Positions 14,392-21,185 of a DNA stretch of 21,351 nt are shown in pieces; the first letter of the stretch is position 1, and each line of letters starts with the position of its first letter. The translations under genes were made by a program, and so were the position numbers. Source of the stretch: Flavobacteriales bacterium UBA720 (GTDB lineage Bacteria; Bacteroidota; Bacteroidia; Flavobacteriales; Weeksellaceae); NCBI GenBank assembly GCA_002297505.1, contig DBLQ01000003.1, forward strand, positions 2,688-24,038, written 5' to 3'. The notes under the pieces were generated by a model. That model was not told the origin of the DNA, did no database searches, and worked only from the letters and a program-made list of their open reading frames with translations.

Positions 14392-16485
14392 ATGAAAACA
14401 ATTATTGCAGAAAAACCAAGTGTAGCAAGAGAAATAGCTGGACTTGTGGGTGCATCTGATAAAAAGGACGGCTACCTTACAGGTAACGGCTATTTTGTTA
14501 CGTGGGCATTCGGACATCTTATAGGATTGGGAATGCCCGAAGATTATGGGATCTCGGGATTTGATAAAGCATCCCTACCCATATTACCCAACCCGTTTTT
14601 ATTAACCGTTCGCAAGGTTAAAAAAGATAAAGGCTATACCGCTGATACAGGAGCATTAAAGCAACTGAAAGTTATCGAACAGCTTTTTAATCGTAGTCAC
14701 AGCATTATTGTCGCTACCGATGCAGGACGTGAGGGCGAACTGATATTTCGCTATATCTACGAATACCTCAAATGCAACAAACCTTTTGAACGTCTTTGGA
14801 TAAGCTCACTTACCGAAAAGGCAATAAAGCAAGGTTTTGATAACCTGAAAGACGGGACAGCATTTGACGGCTTGTATCAGGCGGCACAAGGCAGAAGTCG
14901 TGCCGATTGGCTCGTAGGTATCAATGCTACACAGGCACTTTCCATAGCCGTCGACAATGGCATCTATTCGCTTGGAAGAGTACAGACACCAACACTGGCC
15001 TTGATATGCAAACGCTATTTGGAAAACAAAAATTTCTCGATAATGAAATATTGGCAGATACAGCTATTACATAATAAGGATCTAATAGACTTTAAAAGTC
15101 TTTCCAAATCTAAATGGGAAGACCAAAAACTCGCCGATGATACGCTGAAAACCATTCAGCGAAGCGAAACTGCAACAGTTATATCGGTCGAAACCAAAAG
15201 CGTTACAGAACAACCGCCTTTATTGTTCGACCTGACTGGCTTGCAAAAGGAAGCCAACAAAAAGCTGAACCTTTCTGCCGAAGAAACTCTCAATATTGCT
15301 CAAAGTCTTTACGAAAAGAAGTTTATCACTTATCCACGTACTGGAAGCAAATACATTCCTGAAGATATGTGGGCAGAAATTCCCAAACTAGTGAGGGCTT
15401 TACAGGACAGGGAAACCTGTAAACAAGGCGTGTCAAAAATGAAATGGGGGCGTTTCAGTAAACGTATTGTGAACGATTTACGTGTTACCGATCACCACGG
15501 ATTATTAATTACAGACAAAATCCCGTCAGCACTGAACGCAAAGGAAAATGCTGTTTACGATATGATTGCGTTTCGATTGCTGGAAGCCCTTTCACAAGCT
15601 TGTATCAAAGAGATAACTGATGTGGCTTTACAAGTATTGCATTATGATTTTATCGTAAAAGGTAGTAAAGTTACGGAAGCTGGTTGGCGTTCGATTAAGG
15701 GAAGTTTTACGGACGATGATACCGAACCTATACAAGATTTGCCTGAACTGAAAAAGGGTAATAAACTCAAAATAAAAGAAGCCTCTGTTTTGGAAAAGAA
15801 AACCAAACCACCTGTGCTTTATACCGAAGCAGGGCTTTTGTCGGCTATGGAAAGCGCAGGAAAGGAAATCGAAAATGAAGACGAACGGAAAGCCCTGCAA
15901 AATATAGGTATCGGTACTCCGGCTACCAGAGCTGCAATAATCGAAACATTGTTTACTCGTAACTATATCCAACGAGAAAAGAAATCTTTAATCCCCACCG
16001 AAAAGGGATTACAGGTATATGAGTTGGTCAAAGACCGAAAAATTGCGGACGTTGCAATGACTGCCGAATGGGAACTCACATTGCAGAAAATCGAAGATAA
16101 CGAAGCCGATGCAGGAACATTTCAAAGCGAAATGGAAGCTTTCGCTTCATCTATTACCAATGAATTGCTGCAAACTTCCATTGCCCAAAACAACCTGCCT
16201 AAATTGGTTTGTCCAAAATGCAAAAGCCAGCAACTCATTATCCGTGATAAAATCGTGAAATGTCCCGATGAAGTTTGTGGCTGGGTACAGTTTCGCAATG
16301 TGTGCGGCGTACAAATAGGCATAGTAGATATTGAAAGCCTAGTCAGTAAAGGAAAAACTTCACTCATCAAAGGAATGAAAAGCAAAGCAGGAAAAAAATT
16401 CGATGCTTATATCGTGTTGAATGAGGATTGCAAAACCTCTTTTGAATTTGAAAAAACAAAAGTTACAAGAAGTAATGGAAAATAG
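14392..16485 (+). CDS. topB: DNA topoisomerase III (Exc-like)
   Basis: A 697-residue type IA topoisomerase that passes single DNA strands through a transient phosphotyrosine break. The Toprim domain begins MKTIIAEKPSVAREIAGLVG and has the acidic motif ATDAGREGELIFRYIY (D110, E114, E116 region). The active site is Y314 in KFITYPRTGSKYIP. A single C-terminal zinc-ribbon-like unit shows CPKCKS and, 13 residues on, CPDEVCGW. The chromosome would have its own copy elsewhere; this one is in the exc position of a CTnDOT-type operon, where Exc is needed for excision. The 3' end overlaps the ORF6N gene by 11 nt. Confidence 0.96.
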   Translation: MKTIIAEKPSVAREIAGLVGASDKKDGYLTGNGYFVTWAFGHLIGLGMPEDYGISGFDKASLPILPNPFLLTVRKVKKDKGYTADTGALKQLKVIEQLFNRSHSIIVATDAGREGELIFRYIYEYLKCNKPFERLWISSLTEKAIKQGFDNLKDGTAFDGLYQAAQGRSRADWLVGINATQALSIAVDNGIYSLGRVQTPTLALICKRYLENKNFSIMKYWQIQLLHNKDLIDFKSLSKSKWEDQKLADDTLKTIQRSETATVISVETKSVTEQPPLLFDLTGLQKEANKKLNLSAEETLNIAQSLYEKKFITYPRTGSKYIPEDMWAEIPKLVRALQDRETCKQGVSKMKWGRFSKRIVNDLRVTDHHGLLITDKIPSALNAKENAVYDMIAFRLLEALSQACIKEITDVALQVLHYDFIVKGSKVTEAGWRSIKGSFTDDDTEPIQDLPELKKGNKLKIKEASVLEKKTKPPVLYTEAGLLSAMESAGKEIENEDERKALQNIGIGTPATRAAIIETLFTRNYIQREKKSLIPTEKGLQVYELVKDRKIADVAMTAEWELTLQKIEDNEADAGTFQSEMEAFASSITNELLQTSIAQNNLPKLVCPKCKSQQLIIRDKIVKCPDEVCGWVQFRNVCGVQIGIVDIESLVSKGKTSLIKGMKSKAGKKFDAYIVLNEDCKTSFEFEKTKVTRSNGK

Positions 16486-17356
16486 ACCTGCCATTAGCCT
16501 AATGGAAATTAAGAACCTGATTTATACCATACGTGGCAAGCAAGTGATGTTGGATAGCGACCTTGCTTCATTATACCAAGTGGAAACAAAAAACCTCAAC
16601 AAAGCTGTAAAGAGAAACATTGAGCGATTTCCTGTCTCTTTTTGCTTTCAACTGACCGAAGAGGAAGTTGAAAACTTGAGGTTCCAAATTGGAACCTCAA
16701 GTTTAAATTACGGCGGAAGGCGTTATTTGCCTCATGTTTTTACTGAACAAGGGGTCGCAATGGCTTCCGCTATACTCCGTTCAGATATAGCAGTTAAAGT
16801 CAGTGTTGAAATTATGGAAGCCTTTGTGGAAATGCGTAGAATGCTTATCAGCAATGCCGCTTTGTTTCATCGTTTGGATAGTATTGAATTGAAGCAACTG
16901 GAAGCCGACCAAAAATTTGAAGAAATTTTTAAGGCTATGGAAAGCGACAAGCTCCACAGCGAAAAAGGCATTTTCTACAATGGGCAGATTTTTGATGCCT
17001 ATACCTTTGTTTCTGATATTATTCGCAATGCCAAAAGTTCTATTATCCTGCTTGATAATTATGTGGATGATACGGTACTAACCATATTAGGCAAGCGAAA
17101 CAGCAGTGTAACCGCTACTATCTACACCAAAAGCATCAGCAGTCAATTACGGTTAGACTTACAACGCTACAATAGCCAATATCCTCCAGTAGATATTAAG
17201 CTTTTTTCCGATGCCCACGACCGATTTTTGATTATTGACGGTACGGAGCTTTACCACATCGGGGCATCACTAAAAGACCTGGGCAAAAAATGGTTTGCCT
17301 TTTCGAGAATGGATATTGAGGTGGGCAGAATGCTCAAAATCTTAAACCAACAATAA
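16475..17356 (+). CDS. ORF6N-domain protein with degenerate PLD-like C-terminal domain
   Basis: A 293-residue protein from the Met at 16475, which overlaps the topB end by 11 nt; the frame is open 18 codons further but would overlap more. Residues about 9-95 are an ORF6N DNA-binding domain (LIYTIRGKQVMLDSDLASLYQV, then NIERFPVSFCFQLT, and RRYLPHVFTEQGVAMAS). A helical linker follows (about 105-165). Residues about 170-293 look like a phospholipase-D-type fold: SIILLDNYVDD, YTKSIS and HDRFLIID at 248-255, with HxR in place of the HxK of active PLD nucleases, then HIGASLKDLG. It may be a regulator or an accessory defence protein; the catalytic status is doubtful. It is cotranscribed with topB and closed by a terminator. 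Confidence 0.78.
   Translation: MENRPAISLMEIKNLIYTIRGKQVMLDSDLASLYQVETKNLNKAVKRNIERFPVSFCFQLTEEEVENLRFQIGTSSLNYGGRRYLPHVFTEQGVAMASAILRSDIAVKVSVEIMEAFVEMRRMLISNAALFHRLDSIELKQLEADQKFEEIFKAMESDKLHSEKGIFYNGQIFDAYTFVSDIIRNAKSSIILLDNYVDDTVLTILGKRNSSVTATIYTKSISSQLRLDLQRYNSQYPPVDIKLFSDAHDRFLIIDGTELYHIGASLKDLGKKWFAFSRMDIEVGRMLKILNQQ
16672..16704. repeat. perfect 33-bp palindrome inside the ORF6N coding region
   Basis: AAACTTGAGGTTCCAA, one central A, then the exact complement: 16-bp arms with a 1-nt centre. It encodes the residues around ENLRFQIGTSSLN of the ORF6N domain, between two conserved blocks. Confidence 0.95.
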
Positions 17357-17383
17357 ACCCTCTAATTCAGAGGGTTTTCTTTA
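17356..17383 (+). terminator. terminator after the ORF6N gene
   Basis: The stem AACCCTCT (17356-17363), loop AATTC, and AGAGGGTT (17369-17376) is followed by a T-rich stretch. It starts on the last base of the stop codon and closes the plus-strand operon that begins at 12153. It gives no T run on the minus strand, so the converging arsenic operon needs another end. Confidence 0.85.
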
Positions 17384-17428
17384 GTTTTTTGATGCTTCAA
17401 AATGCTCTTGTACGTTCTTAAATTAACT

Positions 17429-18457
17429 TCAATAATATTTTTTCTTTAGCCATAAACTTGCCCTTACCAATAATATGAGTACCGGAACTTCTACCAGTGG
17501 GCCGATAACGCCCACAAATGCCTGTGGCGAATGAATACCGAAAACCGCTATTGCTACGGCTATTGCCAATTCAAAATTGTTTCCTGTGGCTGTAAATGCG
17601 ATGGATGCGTTTTTATCGTAAGGAACTTTAAGGGATTTATTGATAAAGAAGCTCACGAAAAACATCAGTACAAAATAGATTACTAACGGTATTGCCACTT
17701 TTACTACATCCATTGGCAATTCCAATATTTTATCGCCTTTCAGACTGAACATTAATACGATTGTAAACAGTAAAGCATATAATGTAATGGGCGATATTCG
17801 GGGTACAAATTTCCTGTTATACCATTCTGTACCTTTTGATTTGATAAGGAAGTAACGACTTAAAAAACCTGCTAAAAATGGAATGCCTAAGTATATCAAT
17901 ACGCTTTCGGTTACGTCTTTCATTGATACGCTTACATTGAAGTTGGCTAATCCTAATTTTGAAGGTAATACGTTGATGAACAGCCAAACTAAGAAGCTAT
18001 AAGAAAGTATCTGGAAGATACTGTTTAATGCAACTAACATAGCTGTATATTCTCTGTTTGCTTTAGCTAAGTCACTCCAAACGATTACCATTGCGATGCA
18101 CCTTGCCAAACCTATCAATATCAAGCCTGTCATATAATCGGGTTCGTTCCGTAAAAACAAAACTGCTAAACCGAACATCAGTACCGTGCCGATAACCCAA
18201 TTCAGCAATAAGGATATACCGATTACTTTTTTATCCTTAAATGCCATAGGTAACAATGAATAATCAACCTTTGCCAATGGCGGGTACATCATCAATATTA
18301 AACCTATTGCCAACGGAATGTTTGTAGTGCCTACGGATAGGGCATTTGTAATTTTTGAAATACCGGGAAAGATATATCCCAATCCTATACCTACTGCCAT
18401 TGCAAGGAATATCCATAAGGTAAGGTATCTGTCTAAGAATTTTAGTTTTGGTTGCAT
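17429..18457 (-). CDS. acr3: ACR3-family arsenite exporter
   Basis: A 342-residue inner-membrane protein with about ten hydrophobic segments, the normal size of ACR3 (BASS fold) carriers. It starts MQPKLKFLDRYLTLWIFLAM. The conserved GLARCIAMVIVWSDLA segment carries C120, the Cys needed for arsenite transport in studied ACR3 proteins, and GNNFELAIAVA carries E296. It exports As(III) using the proton motive force. It is the last gene of the five-gene arsenic operon, 7 bp after the H-protein-like gene. No ArsA ATPase is seen nearby, which suits ACR3, as it works alone. No clear terminator follows its stop. Confidence 0.95.
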   Translation of the reverse strand: MQPKLKFLDRYLTLWIFLAMAVGIGLGYIFPGISKITNALSVGTTNIPLAIGLILMMYPPLAKVDYSLLPMAFKDKKVIGISLLLNWVIGTVLMFGLAVLFLRNEPDYMTGLILIGLARCIAMVIVWSDLAKANREYTAMLVALNSIFQILSYSFLVWLFINVLPSKLGLANFNVSVSMKDVTESVLIYLGIPFLAGFLSRYFLIKSKGTEWYNRKFVPRISPITLYALLFTIVLMFSLKGDKILELPMDVVKVAIPLVIYFVLMFFVSFFINKSLKVPYDKNASIAFTATGNNFELAIAVAIAVFGIHSPQAFVGVIGPLVEVPVLILLVRASLWLKKKYY

Positions 18458-18464
18458 TGCGTGG

Positions 18465-18842
18465 CTAATTTGTAAGTTCTTTATATTGGTTTGATGTCAA
18501 TAATTTTTCTAATTCTGCAATATCTTTTATTTCAATTTTTATCAGCCAACCATTTCCAAAAGGTTCTGAATTGATTAGTGTTGGTTCTTTTAATAAGCGT
18601 TGGTTCGTTTCAATGATTTTACCCGATACAGGCATAAATAAATCACTGACCGTTTTAACCGCTTCAACAGAGCCGAATACTTCATCCTGCTGAAAACTAT
18701 ATCCAACATTGGGTAAATCTGCATATACGATTTCGCCCAATTCGCTTTGTGCAAATTCTGTAATGCCTATTGTACCTGTGTTGTCGTGTACGCTTATCCA
18801 CGTATGTTCTTTTGAATACTTTCTATCGGTTGGAAATTCCAT
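18465..18842 (-). CDS. gcvH: glycine-cleavage H-like lipoyl protein in the arsenic operon
   Basis: A 125-residue, full-length H-protein fold: YSKEHTWISV at the start, GTIGITEFAQSELGEIVYADLP, and the lipoyl hairpin GSVEAVKTVSDLFMPVSG with the acceptor lysine K63, then LIKIEIKD near the end. All hallmarks of a lipoylated protein are intact. In the glycine cleavage system H shuttles aminomethyl groups between P, T and L proteins, but none of those genes is here. It lies between a metallophosphoesterase (17 bp upstream) and ACR3 (7 bp downstream), so it belongs to the arsenic response. Reduced lipoyl is a dithiol that binds As(III) strongly. It may act as an arsenite carrier or scavenger, or as a spare H protein; this is inference. 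Confidence 0.9.
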   Translation of the reverse strand: MEFPTDRKYSKEHTWISVHDNTGTIGITEFAQSELGEIVYADLPNVGYSFQQDEVFGSVEAVKTVSDLFMPVSGKIIETNQRLLKEPTLINSEPFGNGWLIKIEIKDIAELEKLLTSNQYKELTN

Positions 18843-18859
18843 TTTTATAAATTTTTAGA

Positions 18860-19633
18860 TTAGTAACCTCTCCTTAAATTTTCTGCGTATTCGTTTGGTA
18901 AAATGCTTTCCTCTACTGCTTTTGCTGCTCTTTCAATATCATAATCAAAGCGTATAAATTCCACACTGATACTGTCTTTATCCAATACAGAACTTTGCTC
19001 GTTGATAGTAAGTATTACGTAACCGCCTCTTACATCGCTGTCTTTCGGCTTTCCTACCGAACCTATATTGATGGCGTGTCTGAAATGGTCTTGTCCGTCA
19101 ATTCCCGAATTTAAAATACGGTGGTATGGCTTATGCGTATGCCCGAAACACATAATGTCTGCGTCTGCCTGTTCCATAATTCTAAGCATACTTTTTTCTT
19201 CCCTGTCTTCAAATAAGTATTCGTTTATCTTTCTTGGGCTACCGTGTACCAATAGTAAATTGAGCTTGTCCTCGTTCAACTGAAATTCTACTTTGATATG
19301 TGCCGGAAGTGTACGCAAATAGGCTCTTTCTTCATCTTTCATAATAGAGTTGGTAAAGGAAATAGATACGCTGCCATTGCCTTTTTCACTATCGGTTTTA
19401 TAAGCACATCCGCAATCATTGCTCATACGCCCGATGCCAAAATCATAATTCCCTGCAATGGTTGGTATTTTCCTTTTACGGATTTCGTTCACTACTTCAT
19501 TTGCCCAAATGTTATAGCCTACCAAATCGCCTAAGCAATAAATACTGTCGGGATTTCTTTTTTCTACATCTTCAAAAAATGCTTCTAATGCAGGTAGATT
19601 GGCGTGAATGTCACTGAATAATGCAATTTTCAT
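18860..19633 (-). CDS. YfcE/MJ0936-like metallophosphoesterase in the arsenic operon
   Basis: A 257-residue calcineurin-like phosphoesterase, cytoplasmic by sequence. Metal ligands can be placed at D8 and H10 (FSDIHANLPAL), D36 (LGDLVGY), N62 (GNYD), H130 (LLVHGSPR), and H165 and H167 (FGHTHKPYH). The usual GNHD motif is GNYD, so the catalytic His of that motif is Tyr, and a Cys pair follows in NDCGCAYK (C74, C76). I recall related proteins with the same GNYD...DCGCAYK pattern, so it may mark a subfamily; this is unverified. It hydrolyses a phosphoester or diester of unknown identity. It lies 26 bp after the DUF6428-like gene and 17 bp before the H-protein gene. A role in removing arseno-esters or in signalling under arsenic stress would be speculation. 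Confidence 0.85.
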   Translation of the reverse strand: MKIALFSDIHANLPALEAFFEDVEKRNPDSIYCLGDLVGYNIWANEVVNEIRKRKIPTIAGNYDFGIGRMSNDCGCAYKTDSEKGNGSVSISFTNSIMKDEERAYLRTLPAHIKVEFQLNEDKLNLLLVHGSPRKINEYLFEDREEKSMLRIMEQADADIMCFGHTHKPYHRILNSGIDGQDHFRHAINIGSVGKPKDSDVRGGYVILTINEQSSVLDKDSISVEFIRFDYDIERAAKAVEESILPNEYAENLRRGY

Positions 19634-19659
19634 TTTTATTTATTTTTATGATTATACTA

Positions 19660-20127
19660 TTAACAACATCCTGAATTTGGTGTGCAACAAGTGGTACTGT
19701 TTAGCTCTGATAGTTTTACCTTTTGTTTCTCTGTTGGAATACCGCAAGCATCCTGAGCAAGACAAGCGGTTTGTTTATTCTTCAATACAAAATATTTTCC
19801 GTTAAAGTCTAAATCGTATTTACCAATCGTTTCGCTTTGGTATTCTACTTCTATTTCAGCATCTTCAATACCCAATTTTTCTTCAGACAGTTTGATGATA
19901 TTCAATAGTTTTCCTGGTTTCAATCTATGTTCATAATCGTTGGCATTCCATAGCTGAAAGTTTACTACTTTTTCATTGCGGATTACACCGCCGCAATCAA
20001 TAAAATTTTTATTGATTTGTCCCACTTCGGTAACGTGGAAATGTTCGGGAACAGGCGTTCCGTTCTCTAACTGAAATTCAACATTCTCTAATGTTGGTAA
20101 CATTTCTTTGATTTTTGATAGTTTCAT
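19660..20127 (-). CDS. DUF6428-like protein with Cys-rich tail
   Basis: A 155-residue soluble protein of a type found in arsenic operons of Bacteroidota (DUF6428, assigned from memory). The body (residues about 1-115) begins MKLSKIKEMLPTLENVEFQL and contains PEHFHVTEVGQINKNFIDCGG, a conserved-looking His/Cys segment, and FQLWNANDYEHRLKPGKLL. After a linker with ACLAQDACG, the protein ends in TTCCTPNSGCC, four cysteines in nine residues, an evident thiolate site for As(III) or another soft metal. It is the second gene of the operon, with its own operator in the 70-bp gap after arsR. It may be a metalloid chaperone or sensor; no function is established here. Confidence 0.8.
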   Translation of the reverse strand: MKLSKIKEMLPTLENVEFQLENGTPVPEHFHVTEVGQINKNFIDCGGVIRNEKVVNFQLWNANDYEHRLKPGKLLNIIKLSEEKLGIEDAEIEVEYQSETIGKYDLDFNGKYFVLKNKQTACLAQDACGIPTEKQKVKLSELNSTTCCTPNSGCC

Positions 20128-20157
20128 ATTAACTGAATTTTAAGTAGCACAATAAAT

Positions 20158-20178
20158 GTTATATTGCAATATAACGAT
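20158..20178. promoter_or_regulatory. second ArsR-type operator, in front of the DUF6428-like gene
   Basis: GTTATATTGCAATATAAC (20158-20175) is a perfect 18-bp palindrome in the 70-bp gap between arsR and the next gene. Its right part, GCAATATAACGAT (20166-20178), differs by one base from GCAATATTACGAT upstream of arsR (20549-20561). This suggests an internal ArsR-controlled promoter. A -33 element for it is not clear. Confidence 0.65.
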
Positions 20179-20197
20179 GTTAAATATTAAAAAAATG

Positions 20198-20530
20198 CTA
20201 TGGGCAGCACTTGGTTACTTTTACCTCCTGATTGAAAAACGCATTAAATTCCTCTTGAATTTCATTCCATACTTTTTCATCAATACAATAGCAAACAGAT
20301 TTTCCCTCAATCGTTCCCTGAACGATACCGATGTTTTTTAATTCCTTTAGATGTTGTGAAATGGTTGCCTGTGCCAACCCTAATTCCTCAACCAAATCGT
20401 TACAGATGCAGGCATCTTGATTGATGATATATTGAAGTATAGCAATCCTTGCAGGATGCGCCAAAACCTTAAATCGAGAAGCCAGCTTATTCTGTTGGTC
20501 TGTAAATATTTCTGATTTGGTAAGTCCCAT
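20198..20530 (-). CDS. arsR: ArsR/SmtB-family arsenite-responsive repressor
   Basis: A 110-residue winged-helix repressor of typical length. The HTH is LVEELGLAQATISQHLKELK (residues 45-64), followed by the wing (GIVQGTIEGKSVCYCIDE). Cysteines are at C41 and C43 (ACICNDL), the position of the classic ELCVC metalloid site just before the recognition helix. Others are C80 and C82 in the wing and C108, C109 at the end (KCCP). Binding of As(III) should release it from DNA. It heads the arsenic operon and is expected to repress itself through the palindrome 16 bp upstream of its start, and the rest of the operon through a second site downstream. Which Cys set senses arsenite is not settled by the sequence. 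Confidence 0.95.
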   Translation of the reverse strand: MGLTKSEIFTDQQNKLASRFKVLAHPARIAILQYIINQDACICNDLVEELGLAQATISQHLKELKNIGIVQGTIEGKSVCYCIDEKVWNEIQEEFNAFFNQEVKVTKCCP

Positions 20531-20545
20531 AGTTTACACTTTTAC

Positions 20546-20579
20546 ATCGCAATATTACGATAATAAGTTTAAACACAAA
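20546..20579 (-). promoter_or_regulatory. arsR promoter with overlapping operator
   Basis: On the minus strand TTTG (20579-20576) is followed after 18 nt by TAATATTG (20557-20550), one base off TAnnTTTG. The -7 element lies inside the near-palindrome ATCGCAATATTACGAT (20546-20561; one mismatched pair). A repressor bound there would block the promoter. The start of arsR is at 20530. Confidence 0.65.
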
Positions 20580-20639
20580 AGTAGTTTATGAAAAAATATT
20601 CAAATCTTAATTCTTTTCAAGTTTCTATTTCAATTTACT

Positions 20640-20746
20640 AAGTGGTAAAACCCTACCTCTCAAAGCCAAACCCTGCCACTTCTGCAAAGGGGCTCATCTA
20701 CTGCTATAATTTTAGGCTTCAAGTAAAATTCTAAGCAAAATTATAG
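20640..20746. promoter_or_regulatory. repeat-rich leader upstream of the DUF1896 gene
   Basis: This is the notable part of the 217-bp gap after the arsR start. AAACCCTACC (20648-20657) and AAACCCTGCC (20668-20677) are direct repeats 20 bp apart, flanked by AAGTGG (20640-20645) and CCACTT (20676-20681). CTATAATTTT (20704-20713) and AAAATTATAG (20737-20746) form a perfect 10-bp inverted repeat that ends one base before the DUF1896 ATG. Such a hairpin would hold the translation start region. No promoter with good consensus was found. Confidence 0.5.
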
Positions 20747-20747
20747 T

Positions 20748-21185
20748 ATGGATACACAGCAAAAAGACCTATCGTATTTCAGGTTACGATTACAAGAATT
20801 ATTAAATACCAGCTTTCCCGAAAAAGCAAATGACCAAAAATTTATTGAGCAACGTTCTTCGTGGGCTGCCAATGCTTACGAGGGGGCTTTTAGTTCGGGA
20901 AACGCTATTGAGCAATGCAACGAAATAGCCAATTACATACTTTTTGAGGGCTTGCACTTCTCCAAATTCGACACCGTTTTTCAGGTGGTATGCAATGAGT
21001 TTGATACCATAATGGCAGATGAGGAACTGCGACCGTTCGCCCTGAAAATGTTCGCGGTTTGTGAGCCTGTTTTCTCCGGCTACCAGCTAACCGATGATTT
21101 CGCTTATAACACAGAGTACGACCTGCTCTATACCGAAATAACCGGAACCATCGCAATATGGATAGAGGAAAATGGGCTTCAGTAA
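20748..21185 (+). CDS. DUF1896 protein of the element backbone
   Basis: A 145-residue helical protein of the DUF1896 type, common in Bacteroidota conjugative elements just before a very large helicase/methylase gene. Recognisable parts are LSYFRLRLQELLNTSFPEKANDQKFI at the start, RSSWAANAYEGAFSSGNAIEQCNEIANYILFEGLHFSKFD in the middle and FSGYQLTDDF near residue 108. No enzymatic motif or membrane segment is seen. The function is unknown; the repeated pairing suggests it assists the neighbour. Its end overlaps the next gene by 14 nt. A palindromic leader lies immediately upstream. Confidence 0.85.
   Translation: MDTQQKDLSYFRLRLQELLNTSFPEKANDQKFIEQRSSWAANAYEGAFSSGNAIEQCNEIANYILFEGLHFSKFDTVFQVVCNEFDTIMADEELRPFALKMFAVCEPVFSGYQLTDDFAYNTEYDLLYTEITGTIAIWIEENGLQ

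Noticed and set aside
17384..17428. A terminator for the arsenic operon after ACR3.
   Set aside because: The hairpin at 17356-17376 has no T run on the minus strand, and no other stem is seen in the 45-bp gap.
20588..20641. A 17-codon frame starting MKKYSNLNSF between arsR and the DUF1896 gene, considered as a leader peptide.
   Set aside because: It is short and AT-driven, with no run of regulatory codons and no attenuator-type paired hairpins after it.
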